DNA of 64,000 bases from Eubacteriales bacterium (GCA_030539395.1 JAUNSC010000002.1:1-64000), one strand, 5' to 3'. Numbered from the stretch's first letter, positions 34,320 to 43,568 are shown. The notes: generated from the sequence alone by a model not told the origin. Numbers and translations are program-made.

Positions 34320-35213
34320 ATGGGCTATCTGTATCTATTATGTGTGGCTGTCATGTTCAGTTTTGGCGGTACCTGCGCAAAGCTGATCAACCCCTGGTTC
34401 TCGCCTGAATATATCACATTTTTCCGTTTTTTCATTGGCATCCTGTTTCTTCTTCTTCTCAAACTTATGAAGCGTCAGAAATTCCGCCCCGATTTTCATG
34501 CAATGCTCAAGCTGCTGCCGGGATGGCTGTTTTTCGGAGCAATCTGCAAATGGCTTGCCTATCTTACAGAAAACTACGGTTTTGCCTATGGGCCATCCTA
34601 CGGGAACATTGTAATCCAGCCGGCACAGGCTGTATTCATTACCCTGGCAAGCGTATTTGTATTCCATGAAAAGCTGTCATACAAAAAAGTTCTTTGTATC
34701 ATCATGTGTACCGCCGGAGTATTATGCATTTCCTGGAACGGCCGGTCTTTAAATGAATTTTTTCAAAAAAGCATCTTTCTGACCCTGCTTTTTGTCGTTT
34801 CCGGAATATTTGGCGGATGTCATGTACTGGCGCAGAAAATGGTGGCGGATAAAATGGATATTATTGACAGTAACCTTACCATGTTCTCCATATCAGCCCT
34901 GTTCGCAGTATGCCCGTTGATTCCGGAAACAGTCGGCGGCGCCATTACAGGCATTCGTCCGGATTTTTCCTGCATTCTGGCGATTCTGGCATTCGGTTTC
35001 ATTACCGGCATCGGATTTTACTTAAATGCAAAGGCAATCCCGCTGGTTCCGCTATATATGGTTCCTATCATACAAAGCACCATGGTTATTTTTGCAATCC
35101 TCTGGGGAGCGCTTTTCTTCCATGAGAAAATTACCGGATATATCATCGGCGGCACAATTGTTTTTCTTGCCGGTCTCATATTCCTTCAGCTTTTGAATGC
35201 AGCAGATACTTAA
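34320..35213 (+). CDS. DMT/EamA-family transporter
   Basis: 297 residues with ten predicted membrane segments in two EamA repeats. Starts MGYLYLLCVAVMFSFGGTCAK. Start at ATG 34320, seven bases after GGAGG; the longer frame runs back through the tRNA. A conserved-looking glutamate/tyrosine pair is in YLTENYGFAYG near residue 80. Exporter or importer of a small metabolite, substrate unknown. Flanked by terminators on both sides, so a single-gene unit whose promoter is not obvious; it may depend on read-through from the tRNA. Confidence 0.85.
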   Translation: MGYLYLLCVAVMFSFGGTCAKLINPWFSPEYITFFRFFIGILFLLLLKLMKRQKFRPDFHAMLKLLPGWLFFGAICKWLAYLTENYGFAYGPSYGNIVIQPAQAVFITLASVFVFHEKLSYKKVLCIIMCTAGVLCISWNGRSLNEFFQKSIFLTLLFVVSGIFGGCHVLAQKMVADKMDIIDSNLTMFSISALFAVCPLIPETVGGAITGIRPDFSCILAILAFGFITGIGFYLNAKAIPLVPLYMVPIIQSTMVIFAILWGALFFHEKITGYIIGGTIVFLAGLIFLQLLNAADT

Positions 35214-35235
35214 AAAGGTCCATCGGACCTTTTTT
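35212..35235. terminator. Bidirectional terminator
   Basis: AAAAAGGTCC-ATC-GGACCTTTTTT. The stem includes the A/T tracts. It overlaps the end of the DMT gene. Confidence 0.8.
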
Positions 35236-35310
35236 ACGCATACGCCACAACCCAAAAAAGCCGCACTGCACACGAGCAGTAAAACCACGGCCCAAAGAAA
35301 GGAGATCACT

Positions 35311-36951
35311 ATGCAGCACAAAAAGGACTGGTATAAAGACCTGGTAATTTACCAGATTTATCCCAAAAGCTTTAAGGACGGCAATCATGACGGGACCGGC
35401 GATTTAAAAGGTATGACGGAAAAACTGGATTATCTGAAAGAACTGGGCATCAATGCAATCTGGCTTTCTCCTGTCTACGCTTCGCCAAACGTGGATAATG
35501 GTTACGATGTTTCTGACTATTTCCGCATTATGGAGGAATTTGGCACTATGGAAGACTGGGAAGCCTTTCGCGACGGTGCCCACGAAAGAGGGATCGCCGT
35601 TATTATGGATCTTGTATTAAACCACACTTCCGATCTTCATGACTGGTTCCTCATGTCACGAAGTTCAAAGGACAATCCTTACAGCGATTACTACATCTGG
35701 CGGGATCCGGATCCGCAGGGTGGTCCTCCCAATAACTGGATGTCTGTATTTGGAGGAAGCGCCTGGGAATATGTCCCGGAGCGGGATCAGTACTATCTCC
35801 ATCTCTTTGCCAGGGAACAACCGGATCTGAACTGGGACAATGCCCAGACAAGGGACAGGATCTTTGATATTATCCGTTTCTGGAATGCAAAAGGTGTAGA
35901 CGGCTATCGCGTGGATGCTATCAGTTATCTGGATAAAGGTCTGGACGGAAGAGCCGATATGAACGAGGTTATCGGAACGGCTGCCTGCGTAAATCTGGAA
36001 GGTACTCATCGATATATTAAAGAAATGTCTGCAAAAACCTTCGCTCCGGATAATCTTATGAGTGTCGGTGAAGTAAATATCAACAATGAACAGGATCTGA
36101 TCAACTACTCCAGTTCATCCAGCGGCGAATTCAATATGTCTATCCCATTTATTCTTCCCATTGTAGAGATTGAAACCTGGTCACCGGAAAAAATGAAGCG
36201 TGATCTGAAAAAGGAATATGAAGTGCTGAAGAAAGATGGATGGTGGGCCAGATTTCTAAGTAATCACGACAAGCCCCGTCAGGTCTCTTTATACGGAAAT
36301 GACGGTGCTTACTGGAAAGAATCCGCCAAGATGCTGGCCTCATATCTCCATACGCTTCCGGGTACACCCTTTATCTACCAGGGCGAAGAGCTTGGCATGA
36401 CCAATATACAATATTCTTCCATCCAGGAGTATGATGACATCGACACCAGAAATTACTATGAAACCATGCTTCAAAAAGGGCTTTCCCCACAGTCAGCCCT
36501 GGCGGAAGCGCAGCGTATCAGCCGGGATAATGCCCGGACTCCCATGCAGTGGGACTCGTCCGCTTACGGCGGTTTCTCAGATCACCGGCCATGGCTTGGA
36601 GTCAATCCGAATTATAAGACGATTAATGCCGAACAACAGATGGCAGATGAGACTTCCGTCTTCTGTTTTTATCAGAAATTGATTGCCCTTCGCAAAGAAC
36701 ATCCTCTGATGGCCCACGGTGATTTTCAGATGTGCTGTGATGAGACCGGTCCGGTGATTGCATACAGCCGAAGCCTTAACGGAGAAACCTGGCTTGCCGT
36801 ACACAATTTTTCCGATCAAAACCAGGTGCTCTGCCATGAAAAAATTCATACGGACACTCCGGTAATTTTGTCAAATTACGAAAATGTTCAGCTTCACTCA
36901 AAAACTGTAATGCTTCGCGCATATGAAAGCGTAATTCTAAAACTTGCCTGA
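35311..36951 (+). CDS. GH13 alpha-glucosidase (oligo-1,6-glucosidase type)
   Basis: 546-residue cytoplasmic glycosidase, no signal peptide. Conserved GH13 regions: DLVLNHTSD (region I), GYRVDAI with nucleophile Asp202, SVGEV with acid/base Glu254, and FLSNHDKPR with Asp320. QPDLNWDN marks the oligo-1,6-glucosidase/alpha-glucosidase subgroup. Start ATG 35311, seven bases after AAAGGAG. Cleaves short alpha-glucosides such as isomaltose or sucrose analogues. Stand-alone, no sugar transporter beside it, closed by a strong terminator. Confidence 0.93.
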   Translation: MQHKKDWYKDLVIYQIYPKSFKDGNHDGTGDLKGMTEKLDYLKELGINAIWLSPVYASPNVDNGYDVSDYFRIMEEFGTMEDWEAFRDGAHERGIAVIMDLVLNHTSDLHDWFLMSRSSKDNPYSDYYIWRDPDPQGGPPNNWMSVFGGSAWEYVPERDQYYLHLFAREQPDLNWDNAQTRDRIFDIIRFWNAKGVDGYRVDAISYLDKGLDGRADMNEVIGTAACVNLEGTHRYIKEMSAKTFAPDNLMSVGEVNINNEQDLINYSSSSSGEFNMSIPFILPIVEIETWSPEKMKRDLKKEYEVLKKDGWWARFLSNHDKPRQVSLYGNDGAYWKESAKMLASYLHTLPGTPFIYQGEELGMTNIQYSSIQEYDDIDTRNYYETMLQKGLSPQSALAEAQRISRDNARTPMQWDSSAYGGFSDHRPWLGVNPNYKTINAEQQMADETSVFCFYQKLIALRKEHPLMAHGDFQMCCDETGPVIAYSRSLNGETWLAVHNFSDQNQVLCHEKIHTDTPVILSNYENVQLHSKTVMLRAYESVILKLA

Positions 36952-36974
36952 TTTTTTCTGTTTTAATTGAATTT

Positions 36975-37022
36975 ACAGAGGGCCGGTGCGATTCCCGCGA
37001 ACCACACCGGCCCTCTGTTTTC
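36975..37022 (+). terminator. Terminator of the GH13 gene
   Basis: ACAGAGGGCCGGTG and CACCGGCCCTCTGT form a 14-bp stem followed by TTTTC. The minus direction has only a poor T tract. Confidence 0.88.
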
Positions 37023-37046
37023 GACTATCCATTTCCCGGCAGCCTC

Positions 37047-37958
37047 TCATATTCCAAAAAAATTCATGATCACAGCCTCTCCCTCTGCTGCAGAATCCCC
37101 CTGCGACCCCCACGCAGTATCCCTTTTTCGTATCAGCCGAACACGGTAAATATATTTCCCGGCTTCCTCCAGAGGCTCAAAAGGATATTCTATATAGCGG
37201 CTGCTCCCCGGAGGAATATCCGCTTCCATACTGCATATTCGAACCTGGCGGCCTCCGTTCTCTTCTTTGCACACAATGCATTCTATCGTGTAATCCGATA
37301 CATTCTGAAAAATGCACTTATTTTCTATCAGCACACCCTGCTGAACTACATTCAATTCAAAATCAGGATTTTTTTCCGGTCCCGGCATATTTTCCATTAC
37401 ACACAGCTTCAGTCCCCTGCATTCTGATATCTGCTTCCACTCTTCCCACGTCAGCATATACAGACCATATTCCAGGCAGTGTTCTTTGCAACGTCCGCAG
37501 CCACAGGTATCCGGTGCCACAACGGCATTACAGAATGACAGTTTACAGGCTTTCCAAAAAGCCTCACTGTCTTCCCGCAGAAGTACCGGACGCAGCAGAA
37601 TTTCTTTTCCATTGACCAGATATGCCCCGTTTTCCAGCCGCGATCTGTAAAACGCGATTTTTTTGGCCGTACGTTCCAGCACATTATTTTCTTTGTCCCT
37701 GATTTCCAGAATCAGGTCATATAGATATACTGTTTCTGCATTCCACAGCCGTACATCCCGAATCTGCATGCAAAACTGTATCTGCCGTTCCACCGGAACC
37801 GGAAAAATACGGTCTGCCTCAGCGCCTTCCCGATCCGCCGTATAGGCCCAGAGGAATCGCCCCTGCGCCGATTCGTGCTCTGCCAATACCGTAACTTCCA
37901 GATTTCCGGTAAGCATATCATCTTCCACAGAAGTCTTTATTCTGATTTCTTCTATCAT
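37047..37958 (-). CDS. GH2-derived protein without a catalytic domain
   Basis: 303 residues, no signal peptide. Residues about 60-125 look like the GH2 immunoglobulin-like domain and its link to the barrel (LWNAETVYLYDLILEIRD, then NGAYLVNGKEILLRPVLLRED). Residues about 130-175 resemble a shrunken first barrel turn (FCNAVVAPDT, HCLEYGLYMLTWEEW, compare the usual NAVRTSHYP and CDEYGLYVIDE). The acid/base and nucleophile glutamates of GH2 are absent. The C-terminal part (FQNVSDYTIECIV..., PPGSSRYIEYPFE) resembles the following beta-sandwich. Cysteines are plentiful (CGCGRCKEHC). Intact frame, so possibly a binding or regulatory derivative rather than an enzyme. Family relation moderate. Confidence 0.6.
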   Translation of the reverse strand: MIEEIRIKTSVEDDMLTGNLEVTVLAEHESAQGRFLWAYTADREGAEADRIFPVPVERQIQFCMQIRDVRLWNAETVYLYDLILEIRDKENNVLERTAKKIAFYRSRLENGAYLVNGKEILLRPVLLREDSEAFWKACKLSFCNAVVAPDTCGCGRCKEHCLEYGLYMLTWEEWKQISECRGLKLCVMENMPGPEKNPDFELNVVQQGVLIENKCIFQNVSDYTIECIVCKEENGGRQVRICSMEADIPPGSSRYIEYPFEPLEEAGKYIYRVRLIRKRDTAWGSQGDSAAEGEAVIMNFFGI

Positions 37959-37981
37959 ACACCTTCTCCTATGCAGCTTTT

Positions 37982-38010
37982 AAAAAATCCCCGGAACAAA
38001 TCCGGGGATT
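37982..38010 (-). terminator. Terminator of infC-rpmI-rplT
   Basis: Minus strand AATCCCCGG-ATTTGTT-CCGGGGATT followed by TTTT. 13 bp after the rplT stop. Confidence 0.9.
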
Positions 38011-38022
38011 TCACATTTCTTC

Positions 38023-38379
38023 TTATGCAAGTTTGCTCTTTGCAAGCTCTGCCAGTGTTGCAAATCCTTCTGCATCACTAACTGCCATATCAGCCAGAAC
38101 TTTTCTGTTCAGCTCAACGCCTGCCAGTTTCAGTCCATACATAAATTTGCTGTAGGACAGACCATTCATTCTTGCAGCCGCATTAATACGTGCGATCCAC
38201 AGCTGTCTGAACTGACGTTTTTTCTGTTTTCTTCCTGCATATGCGCTTGTAAGTGCACGCATTACAGACTGTTTTGCAATCTTATACTGTTTAGAACGGG
38301 CTCCTCTGTAACCCTTTGCCAGTTTCAATACTCTATTGTGTTTTTTTCTGGCGTTCATGCCGCCTTTAATTCTTGCCAT
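38023..38379 (-). CDS. rplT: 50S ribosomal protein L20
   Basis: 118 residues, standard length. [24 protein letters not shown] start and the [10 protein letters not shown] region. Binds 23S rRNA early in assembly, and in Firmicutes represses its own operon through the infC leader. Last gene of infC-rpmI-rplT. Ribosome site AGGAGG. Confidence 0.98.
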   Translation of the reverse strand: MARIKGGMNARKKHNRVLKLAKGYRGARSKQYKIAKQSVMRALTSAYAGRKQKKRQFRQLWIARINAAARMNGLSYSKFMYGLKLAGVELNRKVLADMAVSDAEGFATLAELAKSKLA

Positions 38380-38404
38380 GTCTTAATTCCTCCTTCACTT
38401 CTTC

Positions 38405-38602
38405 TTATAAATACGGTAAGATCTTCTTCATGTTCTTGAAGTTTGTAGCATCTGTAATGGTTGCTTTTCTGAGGTTTCTCTTTCTCTTTGTAGATTTCTT
38501 TGTTAAGATATGGCTCTTATAAGCTTTATTTCTTTTTAATTTACCTGTACCTGTCATTTTAAAACGTTTTGCAGCAGCTCTGCTTGTCTTCATTTTGGGC
38601 AT
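38405..38602 (-). CDS. rpmI: 50S ribosomal protein L35
   Basis: 65 residues, [21 protein letters not shown] start, strongly basic, ending KKILPYL. Standard middle gene of the operon, with AAGGAGG site. Confidence 0.98.
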   Translation of the reverse strand: MPKMKTSRAAAKRFKMTGTGKLKRNKAYKSHILTKKSTKRKRNLRKATITDATNFKNMKKILPYL

Positions 38603-38647
38603 CTCGTATTTCCTCCTTAAAATTAAACTTTTATTTAACCTGATAAA

Positions 38648-39154
38648 CTAACGTTTTTCAGTTAAAAACATTGACATATTACGGCCTTCTACCTTCGCCG
38701 GTTTGTCGACAACCGCAACCTCTTTTAAAGCCTCGGCAAAATCATCCAGAATATGTTTGCTTGCCTGCATATGTGCCATCTCACGACCGCGGAAACGCAG
38801 CGTGATCTTTACCTTATTTCCTTTTTCCAGGAACTTTCTTGCCGAATTGATCTTTGTATTCAGGTCATTCACATCGATGTTTGGTGATAAACGAACCTCT
38901 TTTACCTCTATCGTTTTCTGTTTTTTCTTGGCCTCTTTTTCTTTTCTTGCCATCTCATAACGATATTTGCCATAATCGATAATTTTACATACCGGCGGCT
39001 TCGCTGTGGGTGCCACTTTTACCAAGTCCAGTTCAGCTTCTCTCGCAAGCTTCATGGCATCCTTTGCAGACATAATTCCCAACTGCTCTCCATGTTCCCC
39101 GATCAGACGTACTTCCCTGTCTCTGATCTGTTCGTTAATCATTAATTCGCTAAT
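38648..39154 (-). CDS. infC: Translation initiation factor IF-3, AUU start
   Basis: 168 residues: ISELMINEQIRDREVRLIGEHG at the N-terminus, YGKYRYEMARKEKEAKKKQ linker helix, and the C-terminal domain to MSMFLTEKR. The only start with correct spacing from GGAGGT (39163-39168) is ATT at 39152-39154, eight bases away; the first ATG (39142) is 20 bases away. infC with AUU starts is a known autoregulation device in which IF-3 rejects its own start. First gene of the operon, preceded by an attenuator leader. Confidence 0.95.
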   Translation of the reverse strand: MSELMINEQIRDREVRLIGEHGEQLGIMSAKDAMKLAREAELDLVKVAPTAKPPVCKIIDYGKYRYEMARKEKEAKKKQKTIEVKEVRLSPNIDVNDLNTKINSARKFLEKGNKVKITLRFRGREMAHMQASKHILDDFAEALKEVAVVDKPAKVEGRNMSMFLTEKR

Positions 39155-39193
39155 TGTCGTACACCTCCATACATGTGATAACCGAACTGTCCG

Positions 39194-39222
39194 CAAAAAA
39201 ACGCGGACACAAAGTATCCGCG
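39194..39222 (-). promoter_or_regulatory. Leader attenuator hairpin before infC (L20-leader type)
   Basis: Minus strand CGCGGATAC-TTT-GTGTCCGCG (one G-T pair) followed by seven T, lying between the promoter and the infC start. An intrinsic terminator placed in the leader implies regulated read-through. Firmicutes use L20-binding leaders at this operon; the detailed L20 fold was not checked. Confidence 0.75.
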
Positions 39223-39322
39223 CAAAATAAACCATAGAAAACTATGAATCATATTAACCATCAGTCACTCATGCGTGCTGCGGTGAGAGCGGAAACTCTG
39301 CTTCATTTATTCATACTCAAAT

Positions 39323-39351
39323 ATACTAACATGGTCCGCCCTCCATGTCAA
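39323..39351 (-). promoter_or_regulatory. Promoter of infC-rpmI-rplT
   Basis: Minus strand TTGACA (39346-39351), 17 bp, TAGTAT (39323-39328). Confidence 0.8.
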
Positions 39352-39402
39352 TATTTATTTTTGAAAATCGAAAATTCAGAAATTATATCCCATTTGTAAA
39401 AC

Positions 39403-39450
39403 TCTCCGCCTGCGGCGGTGCCGGGCATCCAATGAATGTCCGGCGCCATC
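39403..39450 (-). terminator. Hairpins after the DUF1540 gene
   Basis: Minus strand GGCGCCGGACAT-TCATTGG-ATGCCCGGCACC, then CCGCC-GCA-GGCGG followed by AGAGTTTT. The second is the likelier terminator. Confidence 0.5.
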
Positions 39451-39485
39451 ACAGCGAAGCAAAAACCTCTTTAGCAGCCTGATCA

Positions 39486-39812
39486 TTATATTCTTTCTTT
39501 GTCAAATGTGCTGCATTCTGTCTGGCGGCAGGTACAGGCTGAAGAACCGGATATATCAATACTGTCTGCATGACATTCCTCATCTTCATTGTAACGGCAA
39601 TTACATGCAGTACAGTCTACCCAGATTTCTTTTGACGCCTCTCCTGTAGAGTTTCTTGCACTCAGATTTTCACCGTCTCTTTCTCTGAAACTGGAACAGC
39701 ATGTCTCACAGGCCTTTTCTGCATTTTCTCCGGTAACCATGATGTCACCCTTACTGCAGTAACGGTCTTCATTGTAAATACAATTTACTGCTGAACATAA
39801 TAATGATGGCAT
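39486..39812 (-). CDS. DUF1540 cysteine-rich protein, two copies of the domain
   Basis: 108 residues. Two Cys-rich units: residues about 5-42 (CSAVNCIYNEDRYCSKGDI to CETCCSSF) and about 67-105 (DCTACNCRYNEDEECHADSI to CRQTECSTF). Each has the C-x3-C-x-YN-x5-C spacing of DUF1540, likely metal binding. Start at ATG 39812, where AAAGGAG fits. Common in spore-forming Clostridia; function unknown. Single-gene unit between thrS and infC. Confidence 0.85.
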   Translation of the reverse strand: MPSLLCSAVNCIYNEDRYCSKGDIMVTGENAEKACETCCSSFRERDGENLSARNSTGEASKEIWVDCTACNCRYNEDEECHADSIDISGSSACTCRQTECSTFDKERI

Positions 39813-39890
39813 AACACTATCTCCTTTCTGTATGATTCGCATATGCACTCATCGCAGAGATAGTATCTGCCATCATTCAAAAATTATTCT

Positions 39891-41852
39891 TTATTTATTT
39901 TCTTCTGCTTCAATTTTACGAATTTCTTTTGTACGTATTTCTTTGCAGATTGCATCGATAAATTCATTTAAGTCTTTCTGTCCTTCATCACCGAGATAGC
40001 GGCTTCTGAGAGAAATCTTCTGTTCCTCCTCTTCTTTTGCACCCACCATGATCATGTAAGGCACTCTTGCCATACGTGCATCTCGAATCTTCCAGCCAAT
40101 CTTTTCAGAACGTGAATCTACGGATGTACGGATACCATTTTTCTTAAGCTCTGCATTTACTTTATTTGCATAATCCAAATATTTATCGGAAATCGGAAGT
40201 ACACGCACCTGTTCCGGACAAAGCCATGTGGGGAATTTTCCTCCATAGAACTCAATCAGCCATGCAAGTGTTCTCTCATAGCAGCCTATGGATGTTCTGT
40301 GGATAATATACGGACGGACTTTTTCGCCATTTTCATCAATATAATACATATCAAATTGCTCAGCCAGAAGCGCATCCCACTGAATCGTGATCATGGTGTC
40401 TTCTTTTCCATATACATTCTTTGCATTGATATCTACTTTCGGTCCGTAGAAAGCAGCTTCACCCACATCTTCCACAAACGGAACTTCCAGCTCTGTCAGG
40501 ATCTGACGGATATGGCCTTCTGTCTCATTCCATACTTCCGGCTCACCGATATATTTTTCCTTATTCTCCGGATCCCATTTGGATAAATGATATGTTACTT
40601 CTCCCTGAAGTCCCAAAGTTTCCAGACAATATTTTGCAAGAGCAAGACAACCCTTAAATTCTTCTACCATCTGATCCGGTCTTACAATCAGATGTCCCTC
40701 AGAAATCGTAAACTGGCGAACACGTGTCAACCCGTGCATTTCTCCGGAATCCTCATTGCGGAACAATGTAGATGTCTCACCATAGCGAATCGGAAGATCA
40801 CGGTATGAATGTTGAGCTGCTTTGTACACATAATACTGGAACGGGCAGGTCATCGGACGGAGCGCAAATACCTCTTTATCTTTTTCCTCATCGCCAAGAA
40901 CAAACATCCCTTCTTTATAATGATCCCAATGACCTGAAATCTTATACAGATCGCTCTTTGCCATCAAGGGTGTCTTTGTACGTACATAACCCCACTCGTT
41001 ATCTTCCAGATCCTCAATCCAGCGCTGCAGTTCTTTTACCATTACAACCCCCTTTGGCATCAGTAAGGGCAGGCCCTGTCCGATTACATCAACTGTGGTA
41101 AACAGTTCCATCTCCCTGCCAAGCTTATTGTGATCACGCTTCAGCGCCTCTTCTCTTTGCTGCAGATATTCATTCAGTTCCTCTTTTTTGCCAAATGCCG
41201 TTCCGTAAATACGAGCCAGCATTTTATTCTTTTCATTTCCTCTCCAATATGCGCCTGAGGAAGAAATCAGCTTGAAAGCTTTGATACTTTTTGTACTCAT
41301 CAGGTGCGGGCCTGCACACAGATCAGTAAATTCACCCTGGCTGTAGAAAGAAATCACTGCCTCTTCCGGAAGATCCCGAATCAGCTCCACTTTATACGGC
41401 TCACCTTTTTCTTCCATATATTTAACAGCTTCTTCTCTCGGAAGTTCAAAACGCTCCAGTTTCGCACCTTCTTTGATGATTTTTTTCATCTCTTTTTCAA
41501 TATTATCCAGGTCTTCCCTGGAGAACGGAGCATGGTCAAAATCGTAATAAAATCCTGTATCAATAGACGGCCCAATGGCAAGCTTTGCCTCCGGAAACAA
41601 TCTCTTTACCGCTTCCGCCATTACATGGGAAGCCGTATGCCGGAGCGCTGCCAATCCCTTTGGATCGTTTGCTGTGAGGATATTTAACTCGCAGTCATTT
41701 TCCACAACTGTTCTTAAATCCACAACTTCTCCATTCATCTCTCCGGCGCAGGCTGCGCGTGCCAGGCCTTCACTGATATCCAGTGCAATTTCATAAACGG
41801 ATTTACTTTCAGCATATTCTTTTTTTGATCCGTCTTTCAATGTAATAATCAT
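39891..41852 (-). CDS. thrS: Threonyl-tRNA synthetase
   Basis: 653 residues. TGS domain (1-60), editing domain with HTASHVMAEAV (about 72-82) and the C/H residues near 180 (FTDLCAGPHL), then the class II core (MTCPFQYYVYK, RNEDSGEMHGLTRVRQF, GCYERTLAWLIE) and the anticodon-binding domain to EENK. Complete. Start ATG with AAAGGAG. Controlled by the T-box leader upstream. Confidence 0.97.
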   Translation of the reverse strand: MIITLKDGSKKEYAESKSVYEIALDISEGLARAACAGEMNGEVVDLRTVVENDCELNILTANDPKGLAALRHTASHVMAEAVKRLFPEAKLAIGPSIDTGFYYDFDHAPFSREDLDNIEKEMKKIIKEGAKLERFELPREEAVKYMEEKGEPYKVELIRDLPEEAVISFYSQGEFTDLCAGPHLMSTKSIKAFKLISSSGAYWRGNEKNKMLARIYGTAFGKKEELNEYLQQREEALKRDHNKLGREMELFTTVDVIGQGLPLLMPKGVVMVKELQRWIEDLEDNEWGYVRTKTPLMAKSDLYKISGHWDHYKEGMFVLGDEEKDKEVFALRPMTCPFQYYVYKAAQHSYRDLPIRYGETSTLFRNEDSGEMHGLTRVRQFTISEGHLIVRPDQMVEEFKGCLALAKYCLETLGLQGEVTYHLSKWDPENKEKYIGEPEVWNETEGHIRQILTELEVPFVEDVGEAAFYGPKVDINAKNVYGKEDTMITIQWDALLAEQFDMYYIDENGEKVRPYIIHRTSIGCYERTLAWLIEFYGGKFPTWLCPEQVRVLPISDKYLDYANKVNAELKKNGIRTSVDSRSEKIGWKIRDARMARVPYMIMVGAKEEEEQKISLRSRYLGDEGQKDLNEFIDAICKEIRTKEIRKIEAEENK

Positions 41853-41916
41853 AATATTTTCTCCTTTACATTTTTATATTCTTTTCTCCCATATCCGGGA
41901 AGGAACTTTTCATTCC

Positions 41917-42174
41917 AAAAAAAATCCCTTACAGTCTGTTAAACTGTAAGGGACGATATACTTTACCGTGGTTCCACCCTGATTATTCTGCGCAATACTA
42001 TGCTGCCATGACGCAAAATCTCTCATTATCTGATTATAACGGAATCACCGGGCCGGATTAGGGCCGCTCTGAGGTGGTCTTCAAATGCGTTTCGCCAGGA
42101 TACTCTCACCAACTGTATCCCTCTCTGAGACTCCATCTGCATCCTACTCTTCTCATCTGCGCTTTTTCTTGTTA
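41917..42174 (-). promoter_or_regulatory. T-box riboswitch leader of thrS (specifier ACC)
   Basis: The T-box sequence AGGGTGGAACCACGG lies at 41966-41980 on the minus strand. The terminator TCCCTTACAG/CTGTAAGGGA with eight T is at 41917-41953. Stem I covers about 42060-42150. In the sequence GAAGACCACC the specifier is ACC (42076-42078), a threonine codon with the usual A after it. Uncharged tRNA-Thr should favour antitermination. T-box and terminator are certain; the specifier position is inferred from context. Confidence 0.93.
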
Positions 42175-42180
42175 TTTTTG

Positions 42181-42210
42181 ATAATATCGCACAAAAGGTA
42201 CAATTGTCAA
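42181..42210 (-). promoter_or_regulatory. thrS promoter
   Basis: Minus strand TTGACA (42205-42210), 18 bp, TATTAT (42181-42186). Confidence 0.78.
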
Positions 42211-42353
42211 CTCCCAAATACAGGAATTTTTCAGGTTCTTAAGCCACCAAAACATAAACTCTCCTGAATTTTCTTGCTTTTCGTGTGTCTGCGTGATATT
42301 TATAATATAACAGCTTTTTTGAATTATAAAACTTTTAAGGAGGATACTTGTCT

Positions 42354-43568
42354 ATGAAACGCCATTTATCAGTATACTTATTAACCTGCGCTGCAGCCGC
42401 CTTAACACTGGGTTGTACAGCTGCCGCAGAAGAATCTGCTGAAATTGCAACTGAAGCAGTTTCCGAAAACGCTGCAGAGGTTCCTGAGGAAACTGCCGGA
42501 GATTTATCGGATGATCTCTACAGCTTTCAGTTCAAGCTGGACGGTGAGGTATACAGTCTTCCCATGTCTTATGCAGATTTTATATCGAAAGGATGGACCT
42601 GTGATGACGACGAGTCCATGGAGATACAGCCAAACGCTTACGGAATGGTAACCTTCCAGAAAGGTGAGTTGGAAGTATATGCCGATGCAATCAATCTGAC
42701 CATCAATACCGTTCCGCTTTCCGAATCTTCCATCGGCGGTCTCTCTATGGATGAATGGCAGCACGAAAAAGCTCCCGAAACCACTTTTGAACTGCCCGGC
42801 GGCATTACATACGGTCAGTCTACACTCGATGACATTACTGCTGCATACGGCACTCCAAGCGATACATACGAAGGTGATCTCTACACTAAAGTAACTTATG
42901 AATATGATTTCTATCAGGAGATCGAGCTCTATGTAAGCACTGAAACCAATACTCTGAATGAAGTAGATATCCGCAACTTTGTGGAGGATAAAGAGAGCAA
43001 CGCCGCCGCTGCCGCAGAAGTAAGCGACGAACCGACTCCGGAAGTTCTGGCATACGAAGCTCCATCTGAACTTGGCAGTGATCCTTTGTCCTTTATCGTT
43101 GATTTTGCCGGTGATCTGTACCAGATGCCTGCTCCAGTATCTGTATTCGAAGAAAATGGCTGGACTATCAAAACAGAAAGTTCCGACAGCGTGGTAGCCG
43201 GCAAAAGTTTTGGCTGGGTATACATGATGAAAGATAATCAGGAATATCATGCCATTGCCCGCAATTATAATGCAAATGCCACGACTATTAAAAACTGTTT
43301 CCTTACTTCTGTGGAAGGCAATGTCAACGATTGCAACCTTCCTATTATCATTCCTTCCGGCGTAACTCTTGGAATGACTGCCGAAGAAGCAGAAGCTGCA
43401 CTGGATGGCTTTACCTATGAAAAAGATGATACTACCAGTGATATGTTCACCTACTATACCATCGAAAGCCCGGACAGCACTCTTGACAATGTGGAAATTC
43501 TTCTGCATAAAGAAGACAATGCCGTAACCGGTATCGAAGTATCTTACGAACCCAAAACACTGGAGTAA
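42354..43568 (+). CDS. Lipoprotein with a duplicated unknown domain
   Basis: 404 residues. Lipobox LTLGCTA, then an acidic linker rich in Ala and Glu. Two copies of a beta-rich domain follow (about 55-205 and 245-400). Paired motifs are FQFKLDGEVYSLPMSYADFISKGW / FIVDFAGDLYQMPAPVSVFEENGW, and LPGGITYGQSTLDDITAAYG / IPSGVTLGMTAEEAEAALDG. The repeats are separated by a second Ala/Glu-rich linker. Start ATG 42354 with AAGGAGG. Anchored on the cell surface; no function known. Relatives occur as repeated surface proteins in this clade as far as I recall. Confidence 0.8.
   Translation: MKRHLSVYLLTCAAAALTLGCTAAAEESAEIATEAVSENAAEVPEETAGDLSDDLYSFQFKLDGEVYSLPMSYADFISKGWTCDDDESMEIQPNAYGMVTFQKGELEVYADAINLTINTVPLSESSIGGLSMDEWQHEKAPETTFELPGGITYGQSTLDDITAAYGTPSDTYEGDLYTKVTYEYDFYQEIELYVSTETNTLNEVDIRNFVEDKESNAAAAAEVSDEPTPEVLAYEAPSELGSDPLSFIVDFAGDLYQMPAPVSVFEENGWTIKTESSDSVVAGKSFGWVYMMKDNQEYHAIARNYNANATTIKNCFLTSVEGNVNDCNLPIIIPSGVTLGMTAEEAEAALDGFTYEKDDTTSDMFTYYTIESPDSTLDNVEILLHKEDNAVTGIEVSYEPKTLE

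Noticed and set aside
39142-39154. ATG 39142 as the infC start
   Set aside because: 20 bases from GGAGGT, whereas ATT 39154 is eight bases away and AUU starts are known for infC.
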